A DNA stretch of 64,000 nt from JACKFB01 sp041389525 (GTDB lineage: Bacteria > Myxococcota_A > UBA9042 > PHBI01 > JACKFB01), in NCBI GenBank assembly GCA_041389525.1, contig JAWKRR010000020.1:1-64000 (forward strand), written 5' to 3'. Made by a program: the position numbers and the translations under genes. This document shows, piece by piece, positions 17,846 through 26,731 of this stretch. Position 1 is the stretch's first letter. Each line of letters starts with the position of its first letter. The notes beneath the pieces were generated by a model. The model ran no database searches and was not told the DNA's origin. It saw nothing but the letters and a program-made list of their open reading frames with translations.

Positions 17846-20167
17846 GTGGCGAAGAGCGATAAACGCCTCTCACGCGTCGTCCCCGTCGAGCCCGCCGCCT
17901 ACAGCTGCAACCTCGACTACCTCCAGGACGAGCTGCGTTGGATCGAGGCCCGGGCGGCCCGCCTCGTGACCGTGCGCCGCCTCGAGCTCCTCGACGCCGC
18001 CGACGGCGACCCAAGCTCGCGGGCGTGGCCCGGCGAGGAGGAGTCGCCGATCTCACCGCGCGTCCTCAAGCGCCGCCTGCGCGATCTCGTCCGCGAGGAG
18101 AGCCGCCTGCGCGACGAGATCGACGCCCGCCGCGCGGTGCCGCCCGCGCAACAGGCCGGCGCGGCGCCCTCGGTCGACGCCGCGTCGGAAGGGGAGGGCC
18201 CGACCTCCGACGCCGCCCCGAGCGGGCTGGCGATCGACCGACTGACCGCCATCTACGGCCTCGACGACTTCGAGCGCTCCGTGCTGCTCCTCGCGTCCGC
18301 GCCGTGCTTCTCGCGCCGCTTCGACGAGCTCTACGGCGAGCTTGACGCCGACGGCGTCGGCAACGGCCTGACGGTCGAGGTGATCTTCAACTTCCTCGAC
18401 GTCTCGTTCGCCGAGCGCATCCGCCGCCGCACGGTCTTCGCCCCGGCCAGCCGCCTCGCCTCCAACGACCTCGTCGCCGTCTCCATGGGCGGGCGCTACA
18501 TGGCGCCGAAAGACCTGCTGACCGCCGACGTCGACATCTCCGCGCGCACCTTCAGCTTGCTGCTCGGCGAGGAGGCGCTGAGCGACGATTTCCTCGAGTT
18601 TTCCTCGGTGGAGGAGCCGCGCACCAGCCTCGGCCAGGTCGTCATCAACGAGGAGGACAAGCGCCGCATCCTGTCCGTGGTCGAGCGCCACGACGACTAC
18701 CTCCACAAGCGCAAAGCCTGGGGATTCGACGACGTCATCGGCTACGGGCGCGGCGTCCTGATGCTCTTTCACGGGCCGCCCGGCACCGGCAAGACGATGA
18801 CGGCCCACGCCATCGCCAACCACGTCGGCAAACGCATCCTCAACGTCGACCTGCCGGCCTTCGTCGGCCACATCGAGGCCGACCGCTACCTGCCAGCGCT
18901 CTTCCGCGAGGCGCGCCTGCAGAACGCCATCCTCTTCTTCGACGAGTGCGAGGTCCTCTTCGGCCAGCGGCAGGCCGGCAACCTCCTGATGACGATGCTG
19001 CTCAGCGAGATCGAGCGCTTCGAGGGCATCGCGGTGCTGGCGACGAACCTGCCCGAGGCCATGGACGAGGCCCTGGACCGTCGGATCCTCATCAAAGTCC
19101 GCTTCCCGCAGCCCGACCGCCAGGCCCGCCTCGAGATCTGGCGCAAACACCTGCCCGAGTCGGCGCCGCTGGCCCCCGACATCGATCTCGAGGCGCTGGC
19201 CGACCGCTTCGAGATGACCGGCGGCTACATCAAGAACGCCGTGCTGGTCGCGGTGGCGGACGCCGTCCACGGCGGCGGCGAGACGCCTCAGATCACCATG
19301 GAGCACCTGGAGTCCGCGGCTCGGCAGCAGCTGGACCGGCCCCTGGACGACGACGGCGCCATGGTGCGTCCCAAGGTGCGGCTGGACGACGTGGTCCTGC
19401 CGGCGACGCTGCGCGGCAAGGTCGACGAGCTGATCGACGCCGCCCGCAGCCTGCGAACCGTCCTTCATCGCTGGGGAATCGGCGCGCACCTCACCTACGG
19501 AAAGGGCGTCTCCGCGCTGTTTTTCGGCGAGCCCGGCACCGGAAAGACCTTGTGCGCCGAGGCGATCGCCTGCGAGCTGACCCGCCCGCTCCTGGTCGCG
19601 GCCATCCCGACCCTGGTGTCCAAGTACGTGGGCGAGACCGAGAAGAACCTCCAGTGGCTCTTCAGCCAGGCCCGCGCCCACCACGCGGTGCTCTTCCTCG
19701 ACGAGGCCGACTCGCTCTTGATGGAGCGCGGCGAGGGCAGGGCGTCGCGCCACGACGACTCGGCGGTCAACACCTTCCTCAAGCTCGTCGAGCGCCACGA
19801 CGGCGTCGTCCTGCTGGCGACGAACCTGCCCGACAAGCTCGACCCCGCGCTGACCCGGCGCCTGACCTACCGCCTCGAGTTCCCCTTCCCCGACCCCAAG
19901 CTGCGCGCCGGCATCTGGCGCCGCCTGCTCCCGGCCGATCTGCCCACCGAGGGCGAGCTGGACCTCGAGAAGCTAGGCCGCGCCTACCGACTCGCGGGCG
20001 GCCACATCAAGAACGCCGTCTTCAAAGCGGCGTTTCGCGCGGCCAGCGGCGGCGGCCTCGTCTCCCAAGCGCTGCTCGAGGCTGCGGCCCGCGAGGAGAG
20101 CGATTCGCTGCGCCAGGGCAAGAAGCCCCCGATCGGCTTCGGCACGCCCCCCGACGGCGAGCCTTGA
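17846..20167 (+). CDS. Twin-AAA+ ATPase with N-terminal winged-helix-like domain
   Basis: About 773 residues from GTG 17846. An N-terminal part (about 1-220) has a coiled coil and a helical region with GLDDFERSVLLLASAP, similar in style to the winged-helix variant found before AAA domains of ATPases linked to contractile injection systems. Two AAA+ modules follow: Walker A GPPGTGKT (about 310) with Walker B ILFFDE, and GEPGTGKT (about 561) with VLFLDE; both carry Arg-containing sensor regions. It is CDC48-like in layout and probably remodels proteins. The start is uncertain: ATG 17769 has a better GGAG site but is out of frame. The kinase frame runs into it without a stop only because of the frameshift. 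Confidence 0.85.
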   Translation: MAKSDKRLSRVVPVEPAAYSCNLDYLQDELRWIEARAARLVTVRRLELLDAADGDPSSRAWPGEEESPISPRVLKRRLRDLVREESRLRDEIDARRAVPPAQQAGAAPSVDAASEGEGPTSDAAPSGLAIDRLTAIYGLDDFERSVLLLASAPCFSRRFDELYGELDADGVGNGLTVEVIFNFLDVSFAERIRRRTVFAPASRLASNDLVAVSMGGRYMAPKDLLTADVDISARTFSLLLGEEALSDDFLEFSSVEEPRTSLGQVVINEEDKRRILSVVERHDDYLHKRKAWGFDDVIGYGRGVLMLFHGPPGTGKTMTAHAIANHVGKRILNVDLPAFVGHIEADRYLPALFREARLQNAILFFDECEVLFGQRQAGNLLMTMLLSEIERFEGIAVLATNLPEAMDEALDRRILIKVRFPQPDRQARLEIWRKHLPESAPLAPDIDLEALADRFEMTGGYIKNAVLVAVADAVHGGGETPQITMEHLESAARQQLDRPLDDDGAMVRPKVRLDDVVLPATLRGKVDELIDAARSLRTVLHRWGIGAHLTYGKGVSALFFGEPGTGKTLCAEAIACELTRPLLVAAIPTLVSKYVGETEKNLQWLFSQARAHHAVLFLDEADSLLMERGEGRASRHDDSAVNTFLKLVERHDGVVLLATNLPDKLDPALTRRLTYRLEFPFPDPKLRAGIWRRLLPADLPTEGELDLEKLGRAYRLAGGHIKNAVFKAAFRAASGGGLVSQALLEAAAREESDSLRQGKKPPIGFGTPPDGEP

Positions 20168-21177
20168 CCCGGGCGAGCCGAAGCGCCGGTCTCTTTCTGC
20201 TGGCCGCGTGCTGCGCCTGCGGCCAGTCGCAGCGCCGCGACCAGCCCGCGCCTGCTCCCGCGGCCCAGTGCGATCGCCCCGCCGGCTCGCTGCTCGACCG
20301 CATCCGCACCATCACGACCACCCCCAGCGTCTGGGCCTCCGTCCGGCTGGCCGCCGGCCACGACCGCGAGGCCTTCCTCGCCACCCTCGAAGCCCGCGTC
20401 GCGCAAGTCGGCGGTGACCTGCTCGGCCACGAGCTCGCCGACGGCTTGGTCCGCGTCCACCTGCGCCTCCCCCACGCCACCCCGCCCGCCGTCGCGGCGC
20501 TGCTCGCCCGCGGCGCGTTCGGCCTGCACTCCGTCGAGGACGCCGCCGTCCACGCCATGGCCGAGACCATCCGCACCCGCCTGCCGCTGGCGCCCGACGT
20601 CACGCTGGAGCGCTGGGAGGACGGCCCCGCCGAGCTGGTCTCCGACGACCGCGACGCCCTGGTCCGCTTCGCCACCGACTTGCCGATTCCACAAGGCACG
20701 GGCTGGGTGTTCATGGGTTCCACCCGCGGCCTTGACCCCGCCGACACCCACCGCGCCCTCTTGGTCAGCGCCCCCCGATTCACGAGCGCAGATCTCGAGC
20801 GGTGCTCCGTCATCGCGGACACGGCCGGCGGCCCGGTGCCCTCGATGGTCCTGTCGTTCAGACAGGGCGCTCTGGCCGACTTCAAGGCCTGGACCGGCGC
20901 CCACGTCGGCCGCCGCATCGCCTTCGTCTTCGACGACGCGGTCTACACCGCGCCGACGGTCCAAGAGGCCATCCCCGGCCCCAACCTGCACTTCGCGGGC
21001 GGCGGCGGTGGCGACGTCGCGACCTTGGTCGCGCTCATCCGCGGCGGCCCGCTCAGCGCCCGCGCCGAGCTTGTCGACTTCGTCTTCGACATGACGCCGC
21101 GTGCGCCGACGGGGACGGGGACGGGGACGGGGACGGCTTCAGGCGACGATAAAGTCGGCGACGTCGCCCCAGAGTGA
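20164..21177 (+). CDS. Lipoprotein with SecD-P1-like domain
   Basis: A 337-residue protein starting at TTG 20164, which overlaps the ATPase stop (TTGA). The N-terminus has a lipoprotein signal (GLFLLAACCACG). The mid-to-C-terminal region, with PSMVLSFRQGALADFKAWTG, VGRRIAFVFDDAVYTAPTVQEAIPG, an FAGGGGGDVATLVALIRGGPL loop and a following strand, matches the periplasmic P1-type region of SecD, which helps pull proteins from the Sec channel. No SecD transmembrane domain follows, so it is a stand-alone periplasmic version. The C-terminus is a Thr-Gly repeat encoded by GGGGAC units. Its function is unknown; overlap suggests it works with the AAA protein. Confidence 0.75.
   Translation: MTRASRSAGLFLLAACCACGQSQRRDQPAPAPAAQCDRPAGSLLDRIRTITTTPSVWASVRLAAGHDREAFLATLEARVAQVGGDLLGHELADGLVRVHLRLPHATPPAVAALLARGAFGLHSVEDAAVHAMAETIRTRLPLAPDVTLERWEDGPAELVSDDRDALVRFATDLPIPQGTGWVFMGSTRGLDPADTHRALLVSAPRFTSADLERCSVIADTAGGPVPSMVLSFRQGALADFKAWTGAHVGRRIAFVFDDAVYTAPTVQEAIPGPNLHFAGGGGGDVATLVALIRGGPLSARAELVDFVFDMTPRAPTGTGTGTGTASGDDKVGDVAPE
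21111..21134 (+). repeat. Four GGGGAC units forming a perfect G-quadruplex motif
   Basis: GGGGAC is repeated four times without change, giving four tracts of four G separated by two-base loops on the + strand. This fits the strictest intramolecular G-quadruplex pattern. It lies inside the last codons of the SecD-like lipoprotein gene (encoding alternating Thr-Gly) and five bases from the stop of the convergent lipase gene. Confidence 0.85.
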
Positions 21178-22269
21178 CTCGAAGCCCTCGCGGGTGAAGC
21201 GCGAGCCCGAGGGCAGCCAGTCGACATGGGGCGGCGCGTGGTCGGGCCCGCGAAAATGCCCGATGATGTCGAGGTGATCGGCCCACGCGGCGTGGATAAC
21301 CGTCCCCCACGGCTGCGAGCGGGTCGGCACGATCCCGTCGTTGGCGGTCGGCGGGGGCAGGTCCCCGAACAGCTTGGTCAGGAGCGCCGCGAGCTCCTCG
21401 GAGTCCGCCCCGCGCGGCAGCGGATCACCCGGCGAGAAGCCGGCGCGCCGCTCCAGCCAGCGAAAGACCGCGTGCAGCACCTGCCCCGGCGCGTCGAAGC
21501 CGAGGGCCGCGGTGTCGCGCAGCCCAGGTCGCCGGCCGCGGGTGAGGACGGAGCCGCGGCGGATCTCTGCGCGGTCATTGACCATCGCGCGCAGCAGCTC
21601 GGCGCCCTCCGGTGTGAGCTGGCGAATCAGCGAGCGGTCCCGCCCCACGTCGTCGAAGAACTGGGCCACCGCCTCCCGCCGCTCTGGGCTGAAATCCGCC
21701 AGCAGGCTGGCCTCGATCTCGTCGAAGAAGCCCTCGGCGACCCCGGCGGCCTCGTCCAGGAGGTTGAGGACCCGCACGAAGCCCTGCATCGCCGCGGTGG
21801 ACATCCGCCGATTTCGCACGAGGTCGACGGTCGCCAGGCTGAGCAAGCGCAGCACCTTGTCGCCGGCGAACCCAAGGAAGGACGCGGCCAGCGGCGCGCC
21901 GAAGTGGGGCGTGGCGACCGTGACGATGGTGCGGACGCGCTGCGCCAGCGCCTCGACGTCCAGCTCGGTCCCCAGGTCCACGCCGGGCGTGGTGAAGAGC
22001 CGCGCGTCCAGCCCGCCAGTCGAGTGACCGACCAAGTGAATCGGCCCGTCGCCGTCGGGGTTTTCTGCGATGACGTCGGCGAGCCGTCGCGCCCGGTCGA
22101 CGATGGACGCGGTCGGGCGCGTGGCCACGTCGTGCACTGTCGCCTTCATCCCGCGCGCCTCGAGCGCTCCGGCGAGGTACTCGCGGACGTGAGTGAAGTA
22201 GCGGAGGGTGCCGAGGTTGGCGAACCCGAAAAAGCCGGGGATCAGGTAGACCCTGTGTGTGGCGTCCAT
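21139..22269 (-). CDS. Alpha/beta-hydrolase lipase/esterase
   Basis: A 376-residue alpha/beta hydrolase from ATG 22269. VYLIPGFFGF with the oxyanion-region Gly/Phe and the nucleophile elbow GHSTGG (Ser near residue 92) show a lipase-like enzyme; VTVATPHFGAPLA follows, as in triacylglycerol lipases. The C-terminal HLDIIGHF carries a plausible catalytic His. AAGGA lies about ten bases before ATG 22269; an upstream TTG at 22296 is less likely. There is no signal peptide, so it is probably cytosolic. Its end overlaps the convergent lipoprotein gene by 39 bases. Confidence 0.82.
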   Translation of the reverse strand: MDATHRVYLIPGFFGFANLGTLRYFTHVREYLAGALEARGMKATVHDVATRPTASIVDRARRLADVIAENPDGDGPIHLVGHSTGGLDARLFTTPGVDLGTELDVEALAQRVRTIVTVATPHFGAPLAASFLGFAGDKVLRLLSLATVDLVRNRRMSTAAMQGFVRVLNLLDEAAGVAEGFFDEIEASLLADFSPERREAVAQFFDDVGRDRSLIRQLTPEGAELLRAMVNDRAEIRRGSVLTRGRRPGLRDTAALGFDAPGQVLHAVFRWLERRAGFSPGDPLPRGADSEELAALLTKLFGDLPPPTANDGIVPTRSQPWGTVIHAAWADHLDIIGHFRGPDHAPPHVDWLPSGSRFTREGFESLWGDVADFIVA

Positions 22270-22344
22270 GGAGCGGCTGTCCTTGTGCGGACCCAAGACC
22301 TGCGCGCCGCCGTCCGGGCGAGCCGATATCAGGACAATCTGTTC

Positions 22345-23217
22345 TTAGGGGGAGTAGTAGAGTTCCACCGAGAAGCCCTCGGGACGCTGAATCGCCGCGA
22401 CCCACTGAGGGCCGGCCACGCCGAGGGCGGCCTCGAAGCGGTCGAGCGCGCTGGGCGACGTGCCCGCGGCCAGCAGGGCCAGCGCGCGCGCCGCACGCGG
22501 TGAAGGCTCGGTGAGCAGGACACCCGCGCGCGCGAGGCCAGCGCCGTTGAGCCCCACCACGAGCAGGCGGCTCGTGTCGTCCGCGTCGACCAGGGCCCGC
22601 GCGACGTCCGTGCGAAACCAGGGAGCGCCGAGCATCTCGAGGGCGTGCTTGGCGAGGTCCAGGTCCTGCGCGCGGTCGCGGCCCGGGATGGGCAGCAGCA
22701 GCTCGCTGACCTCCTCGCCCGGCGTCACCGAGCGGCGAAACTGAGCCGCGGCTTGCGCGGAGCAGCGGCGCGCCCAGTCGAGAAGCTGCGCGGTCACCGC
22801 GTGCTGCGGCGCGTAGGCTCGCGCCTTGGCCAGCGGCGCCGGCGACGGGAAAAACCAACCCCCATCGAGCCCTCCCGCTGACAGCTCGACCCAGGACCCG
22901 GCCGCCGTGGGCTCCAGATGCTGACCGGCCGCGGCCATCCCCTCGAGCTCTTCCCCGCTGGCGCCGGCCTCCATCAGGAACTCGCCGATGGTCGGGACGA
23001 ACGCCTCGGTCAAGCCGGCCGCGTACCAGGTCAATCGTGACCCGTCGCTCGACAGACCCACCGTCCAGGTCGTCGGGTCCGCCTCGCGGGGGGACTCCGG
23101 TTCGGGCTGGATCTCAAGCCAGCTCACCAGAATCTCGGCGTCATCGTCGGCGGCCAAGGGCAGGGTGCGGAGACCCGCGAGCATCCGGTCGCGGATCCCA
23201 GAAGAATGCGCGTTCAT
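22345..23217 (-). CDS. Conserved-looking protein of unknown function
   Basis: A 290-residue protein, not recognised. ATG 23217 is chosen for the GGAG six bases upstream; an in-frame longer reading adds only Arg-rich sequence. It has no signal peptide or membrane span. It begins with a helix (SGIRDRMLAGLRTLP), an acidic beta-rich part (AEILVSWLEIQPEPE), then a long helical segment (LLDWARRCSAQAAAQFRR) and a C-terminal part ending in VSVELYYSP-like strand. Codon pattern and length support a real gene. It is read in the same direction as the lipase with a 75-base gap. Confidence 0.65.
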   Translation of the reverse strand: MNAHSSGIRDRMLAGLRTLPLAADDDAEILVSWLEIQPEPESPREADPTTWTVGLSSDGSRLTWYAAGLTEAFVPTIGEFLMEAGASGEELEGMAAAGQHLEPTAAGSWVELSAGGLDGGWFFPSPAPLAKARAYAPQHAVTAQLLDWARRCSAQAAAQFRRSVTPGEEVSELLLPIPGRDRAQDLDLAKHALEMLGAPWFRTDVARALVDADDTSRLLVVGLNGAGLARAGVLLTEPSPRAARALALLAAGTSPSALDRFEAALGVAGPQWVAAIQRPEGFSVELYYSP

Positions 23218-23414
23218 GAGCTTCTCCGTGGGCGAGCGGCCGGCGGTCCGCGAGCGTGTTGCGCGCAGGTTTCGGCTCGCCGCAACCGTCATGCTACCTT
23301 TCCGGGGCCGCAAGCGGCCAGTCCGCGCCTCAATCAAACGCGCGGAGCTGCATCGGCGGGCGAACGCAGGGACCGGTCGCGAATCAGGCAGCGTCGAAGG
23401 AAATGGAGGCGTGG

Positions 23415-24803
23415 ATGGGAGAGCGGAGGGCGCGCATCGCGGGTTCGGGGCAGCACGCCGCGACGGCGCTGGTCGGAGCGTTGCTGGCGTTTCAGGCCCT
23501 CGCGTGCGGGGGCGGCGAGGGCGACAGCACCCCCTTCGACGCCTTCTCTCGGGACGGGCGCGACAGCGGCACCACCAAGCCCGACGGCGGCATCGTCATC
23601 ATCGGCGCGGACGCCACGCCCGACGCCGAGGTCGCGGACGCCGCGCCGCCCATCAGCTGCGTCCCGAACAAGCGCACCTGCACCAGCGACACAAGCTGGG
23701 CCTTGTGCGCCAAGAGCGGCAAGAGCCACGGCCTCGAGAGCCAGTGCGCGGGCGGCGCCCTGTGCGACCCGGACACCGGCCTGTGCAAGATCCCCTTCTG
23801 TCTGCCCAAGGCCCGCGAGTGCGTCGGCCTGTCGACCTACCAGATCTGCAATCCCTCAGGCACCGGCTGGGAGACCGAGCTGCGCCACTGCGCCATCGAC
23901 CAGGTCTGCTCGGGCGGCGAGTGCCGGACCTGCTTTCCCGACGCGCTCGCCTGCGCGAACACGACCACGCCCGGGCAGTGCAACGCCGCCGGCGACGCCA
24001 TCACACCCCTCGCGGCCTGCCCCGCGGACCAAGCCTGTCACGAGTTCACGGGCCAATGCCGCCCGAAGATCTGCTCGCCCGGCGCCCCCAGCTGCGCGTC
24101 CCTGACCAGCTACCACGACTGCCTCCCCAGCGGCACCGGCTACGACTCCCTGGTCCGCGGCTGCTTCGAGGGCAGCCTCTGCAAGAACAGCCAGTGCGTG
24201 CTCTCCGGCTGCGTCCCCCTCGTGATGCTCCTGGTCGACCGCTCCGGCAGCATGACCGGCAAGTGGTCCGCGGTGCGCTCCAGCGTGAAGGGCGTCGTCG
24301 CCGAGAACCCGGCCGCCGCGTTCGGCCTCATGGCCTTCCCGACCGACGGCGGCTGCGCGTCCCCGACCTTCCCGTCCCTGCCGCTGAACTACCAATCGCA
24401 GGCCGAGCTCGACTCCTGGTTCGACCTGACGCCCTCCACAGGCGCGACGCCGCTGGCCTACTCCGTGCGCGCCGCCGCGATCGTCGCCGAGTCGATCTGG
24501 GGCGCCTCAGGCGGGGCGCTCGTCGTGCTGACCGACGGGGACGACACCTGCCTCAACACCAGCGACCCCGCCGACATGCTGGCGACCTGGACCGCGGTGC
24601 TGCTCGCCGAACACAACGTCCGCACCTACGTGATCGGCTACAGCTTCGACCCGGACGGCGACGTCAGCCAGCTCGACGCGATCGCCGCCAACGGCGGCAC
24701 CGAGTTCACCAGCTATCTCGCCGCAGGCAACGAGGGCGAGCTCAAGAACGCCTTCAAGTCCGTCATCTCCGACTTCAAGTCCTGCGTCACGCCGGCGAAT
24801 TGA
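23415..24803 (+). CDS. Cys-rich lipoprotein with von Willebrand factor A domain
   Basis: A 462-residue secreted protein. A lipoprotein signal (ALVGALLAFQALAC) is followed by an Asp/Gly-rich linker, then about 180 residues with many regularly spaced Cys (EGF-like or dickerin-type short repeats of the form C-x(3-6)-C) and a VWA domain from about residue 270, with the MIDAS motif DRSGSM and the supporting TDGDD. Such proteins bind metal and partners at the cell surface. ATG 23415 is chosen because GGAGG lies five bases upstream; ATG 23403 has no site. Similar VWA-plus-Cys-repeat lipoproteins are common in myxobacteria; the partner is unknown. Confidence 0.85.
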   Translation: MGERRARIAGSGQHAATALVGALLAFQALACGGGEGDSTPFDAFSRDGRDSGTTKPDGGIVIIGADATPDAEVADAAPPISCVPNKRTCTSDTSWALCAKSGKSHGLESQCAGGALCDPDTGLCKIPFCLPKARECVGLSTYQICNPSGTGWETELRHCAIDQVCSGGECRTCFPDALACANTTTPGQCNAAGDAITPLAACPADQACHEFTGQCRPKICSPGAPSCASLTSYHDCLPSGTGYDSLVRGCFEGSLCKNSQCVLSGCVPLVMLLVDRSGSMTGKWSAVRSSVKGVVAENPAAAFGLMAFPTDGGCASPTFPSLPLNYQSQAELDSWFDLTPSTGATPLAYSVRAAAIVAESIWGASGGALVVLTDGDDTCLNTSDPADMLATWTAVLLAEHNVRTYVIGYSFDPDGDVSQLDAIAANGGTEFTSYLAAGNEGELKNAFKSVISDFKSCVTPAN

Positions 24804-24857
24804 TCGGGCCGTCCCAACGTCGCATGCCCCATGGAACCCGTGCTAAGAGCCGCCGCG

Positions 24858-26264
24858 ATGAGCCCCCCCGCTAAGCCAGACCAGCCGCCGCGTCCTGCGG
24901 CCGCGCCCTCGCGCCGCCGCCGCCTCGCCGCGTGCGCTGGCCTGCTGACCGCCCTGAGCCTCGCGACCGCGGCCCACGCCGCGCCCAAGCCGCGCTCCGA
25001 CTCCGGCGGCTACGACCGCGCCATCCTGGGCTTCAACGACGGCACCCCCTACCGCCTCCACGACGCCGCCGCCGCCGCCGTGATCGGCGACGCCACCGCT
25101 GTCGTCTACCGCTTCACCAAGACCGACTGGATGTCCAAGGACACCGCCGGCGCCTACGTCTCCGCCCGCGAGATGGCCGGCCGCTTCCCTCAGCGCTCGC
25201 CCTCCGACCTCTTCGACGTCTTCAGCGTCGATCTCGACGCGGACCGCGTGCCCGAGATCGTGCTGATTCCGCGCACCGAGCTGCTGGGCGACGGGCGCCG
25301 CTACGCCCCGACCATACTCGGCCTCTCGTCCCGCGGCGGCGGCGGCTACACCCCGCTGTGGTCCGCCCAAGGCCTCCCGGGCGAGCGCAGTCGCGTCGTG
25401 GACATCCGCGATCTGAACGTCGACGGGCGCCCGGAGCTGCTGATCGCGGGCGAGGCCGGCACCAGCGGCTACTACCAGTTCCATGAGCTCGTCGCGCGCG
25501 GGCCCGAGGGCTTCCGGACCTTGCCCGTGCGCCACGTCGACTCGGTGCACTACGTCGATCTCGATCGCGACGGCCGCGTCGAGCTGGTCGTCCGCGAGCG
25601 GGTCGGCCGCCGGGGCCCCGCGTACCAGTGGACCTACGTCGATCAGCTCCGCCAGTGGGACGGCAAGACCTTCGCCGACGCCACCGCCCGCTACCCGCGC
25701 TACCACGACGAGGAGACCCTCCCGACGCTGGTCTCGGATCTCATCGACCACTACGACGCCAAGACCCCGATCCTCGACGAGAAGATCGAGGCGATTCGCT
25801 CGGTGCGGGCCACGGTGCTGGCGACGGTGCCGCGGCCATCCGACCTCGATCGCCAGCTCGTCGTCGCCGTCGGCCTGCTCCAAAAAGAGCAGATACTGTC
25901 AGCGAAAAAGGCGCTGCTCGAGGTCAACCGCGCCTACCCCTACGAGACTCAGGTGCTGGTCGGGCTGGCCCAGGTCCACGCGGCACTGGAGGAGTGGCCC
26001 GCGGCGCTGGAGGCCGCGATTCGTGCGCTGACGGTCAGCCCTCGCGACCGCCGCGCGTGGTGGTGGGCGGGCGTCGCGTTCTCTCAGGTGGAGGAGCGCT
26101 CGTCCGCGGTCGCCAGCTTCACGAACCTGGTCAAGCTCTGCGGCGCACGTGAAGAAGGGCTGGCCTTTCTCCGTGCGCGTCGGGGCGAGCCCGGCATGGA
26201 GGAGAGCCTCCAGCGCGCCATCGACCAGACCCTGCGGGCCCTCGGGGTGCTCCCCTCGCCGTAG
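24858..26264 (+). CDS. Secreted protein with VCBS-like repeats and TPR-like helices
   Basis: A 468-residue protein with a signal peptide (CAGLLTALSLATAAHA, cut after AHA). The middle contains several short calcium-blade-like motifs: VDLDADRVPEIVLI, RDLNVDGRPELLIAG and VDLDRDGRVELVV, which look like FG-GAP/VCBS propeller repeats. The last 130 residues are helical pairs (ALLEVNRAYPYETQVLVGLAQVH and following) typical of TPRs. It may be a periplasmic or surface scaffold. ATG 24858 is preferred; ATG 24831 would lengthen the basic region. Neither has a strong ribosome site. Confidence 0.75.
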   Translation: MSPPAKPDQPPRPAAAPSRRRRLAACAGLLTALSLATAAHAAPKPRSDSGGYDRAILGFNDGTPYRLHDAAAAAVIGDATAVVYRFTKTDWMSKDTAGAYVSAREMAGRFPQRSPSDLFDVFSVDLDADRVPEIVLIPRTELLGDGRRYAPTILGLSSRGGGGYTPLWSAQGLPGERSRVVDIRDLNVDGRPELLIAGEAGTSGYYQFHELVARGPEGFRTLPVRHVDSVHYVDLDRDGRVELVVRERVGRRGPAYQWTYVDQLRQWDGKTFADATARYPRYHDEETLPTLVSDLIDHYDAKTPILDEKIEAIRSVRATVLATVPRPSDLDRQLVVAVGLLQKEQILSAKKALLEVNRAYPYETQVLVGLAQVHAALEEWPAALEAAIRALTVSPRDRRAWWWAGVAFSQVEERSSAVASFTNLVKLCGAREEGLAFLRARRGEPGMEESLQRAIDQTLRALGVLPSP

Positions 26265-26280
26265 CGCGCGGAAGCAGGCG

Positions 26281-26589
26281 TCAGCCCCCCGGCGGGCGTC
26301 GGCTCCCGATCCCCTGGACGGGCTTCGCCGTGGGGCGCGGCCGCCACACCTTGACCTCGAACTCGGTGTTCGGCGGGACGGGTGCCTTCGGGGGCCCTTC
26401 TTCGGGCGTCGGGCGACCCATGACCGCCAGGGTGAACTCGGCGTTCGGCGGCGGGAGGCGCTTGGTCTTCGCCGGCGCTTTGAATCGCGAGATCACCCGC
26501 AGGTCGGTGTGCACCGCGTCGCGGACGAGGCTGGGGTCGACCTCGCCGGGGCGGTAACCCTGCGGCGTCTCATCTTTTCCTTTCGCCAC
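26281..26589 (-). CDS. Small proline-rich protein with internal repeat
   Basis: A 102-residue protein from GTG 26589, with a weak AGGTG site upstream. It is not recognised. Two copies of a short motif stand side by side: PPPNAEFTLAVMGRP and VPPNTEFEVKVWRP, separated by a Pro/Glu/Gly linker, so the protein looks like a duplicated beta-hairpin unit. It has no Cys, signal peptide or membrane span and many Pro/Lys. It ends 17 bases from the convergent VCBS-TPR gene. A longer start at TTG/ATG upstream to 26649 is possible. Confidence 0.5.
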   Translation of the reverse strand: MAKGKDETPQGYRPGEVDPSLVRDAVHTDLRVISRFKAPAKTKRLPPPNAEFTLAVMGRPTPEEGPPKAPVPPNTEFEVKVWRPRPTAKPVQGIGSRRPPGG

Positions 26590-26639
26590 GCGACACCTAC
26601 CCGGTCCTGTGGTACCTCGTTCGCCCGAGCCTGCAATGA

Positions 26640-26671
26640 TTGACAGCACTCAGAACTGACACGACTATACC
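26640..26671 (+). promoter_or_regulatory. Tentative promoter of the small Cys lipoprotein gene
   Basis: A perfect TTGACA (26640-26645) is followed by TATACC at 26666-26671. The spacer of 20 bases is longer than usual, so activity is uncertain. It lies 61 bases before the lipoprotein ATG, in an otherwise AT-richer gap between divergent genes. Confidence 0.3.
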
Positions 26672-26731
26672 GCGCATTAGCGGGCGGGGGCGACCCCCGC
26701 GAAAGCCGCGACCGCACTTGAAGGATCCTGC

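Noticed and set aside
18946..20163. Long + strand frame reading into the SecD-like lipoprotein from inside the AAA gene
   Set aside because: The upstream part is out of frame with clear AAA motifs; the real start is TTG 20164 next to the signal peptide.
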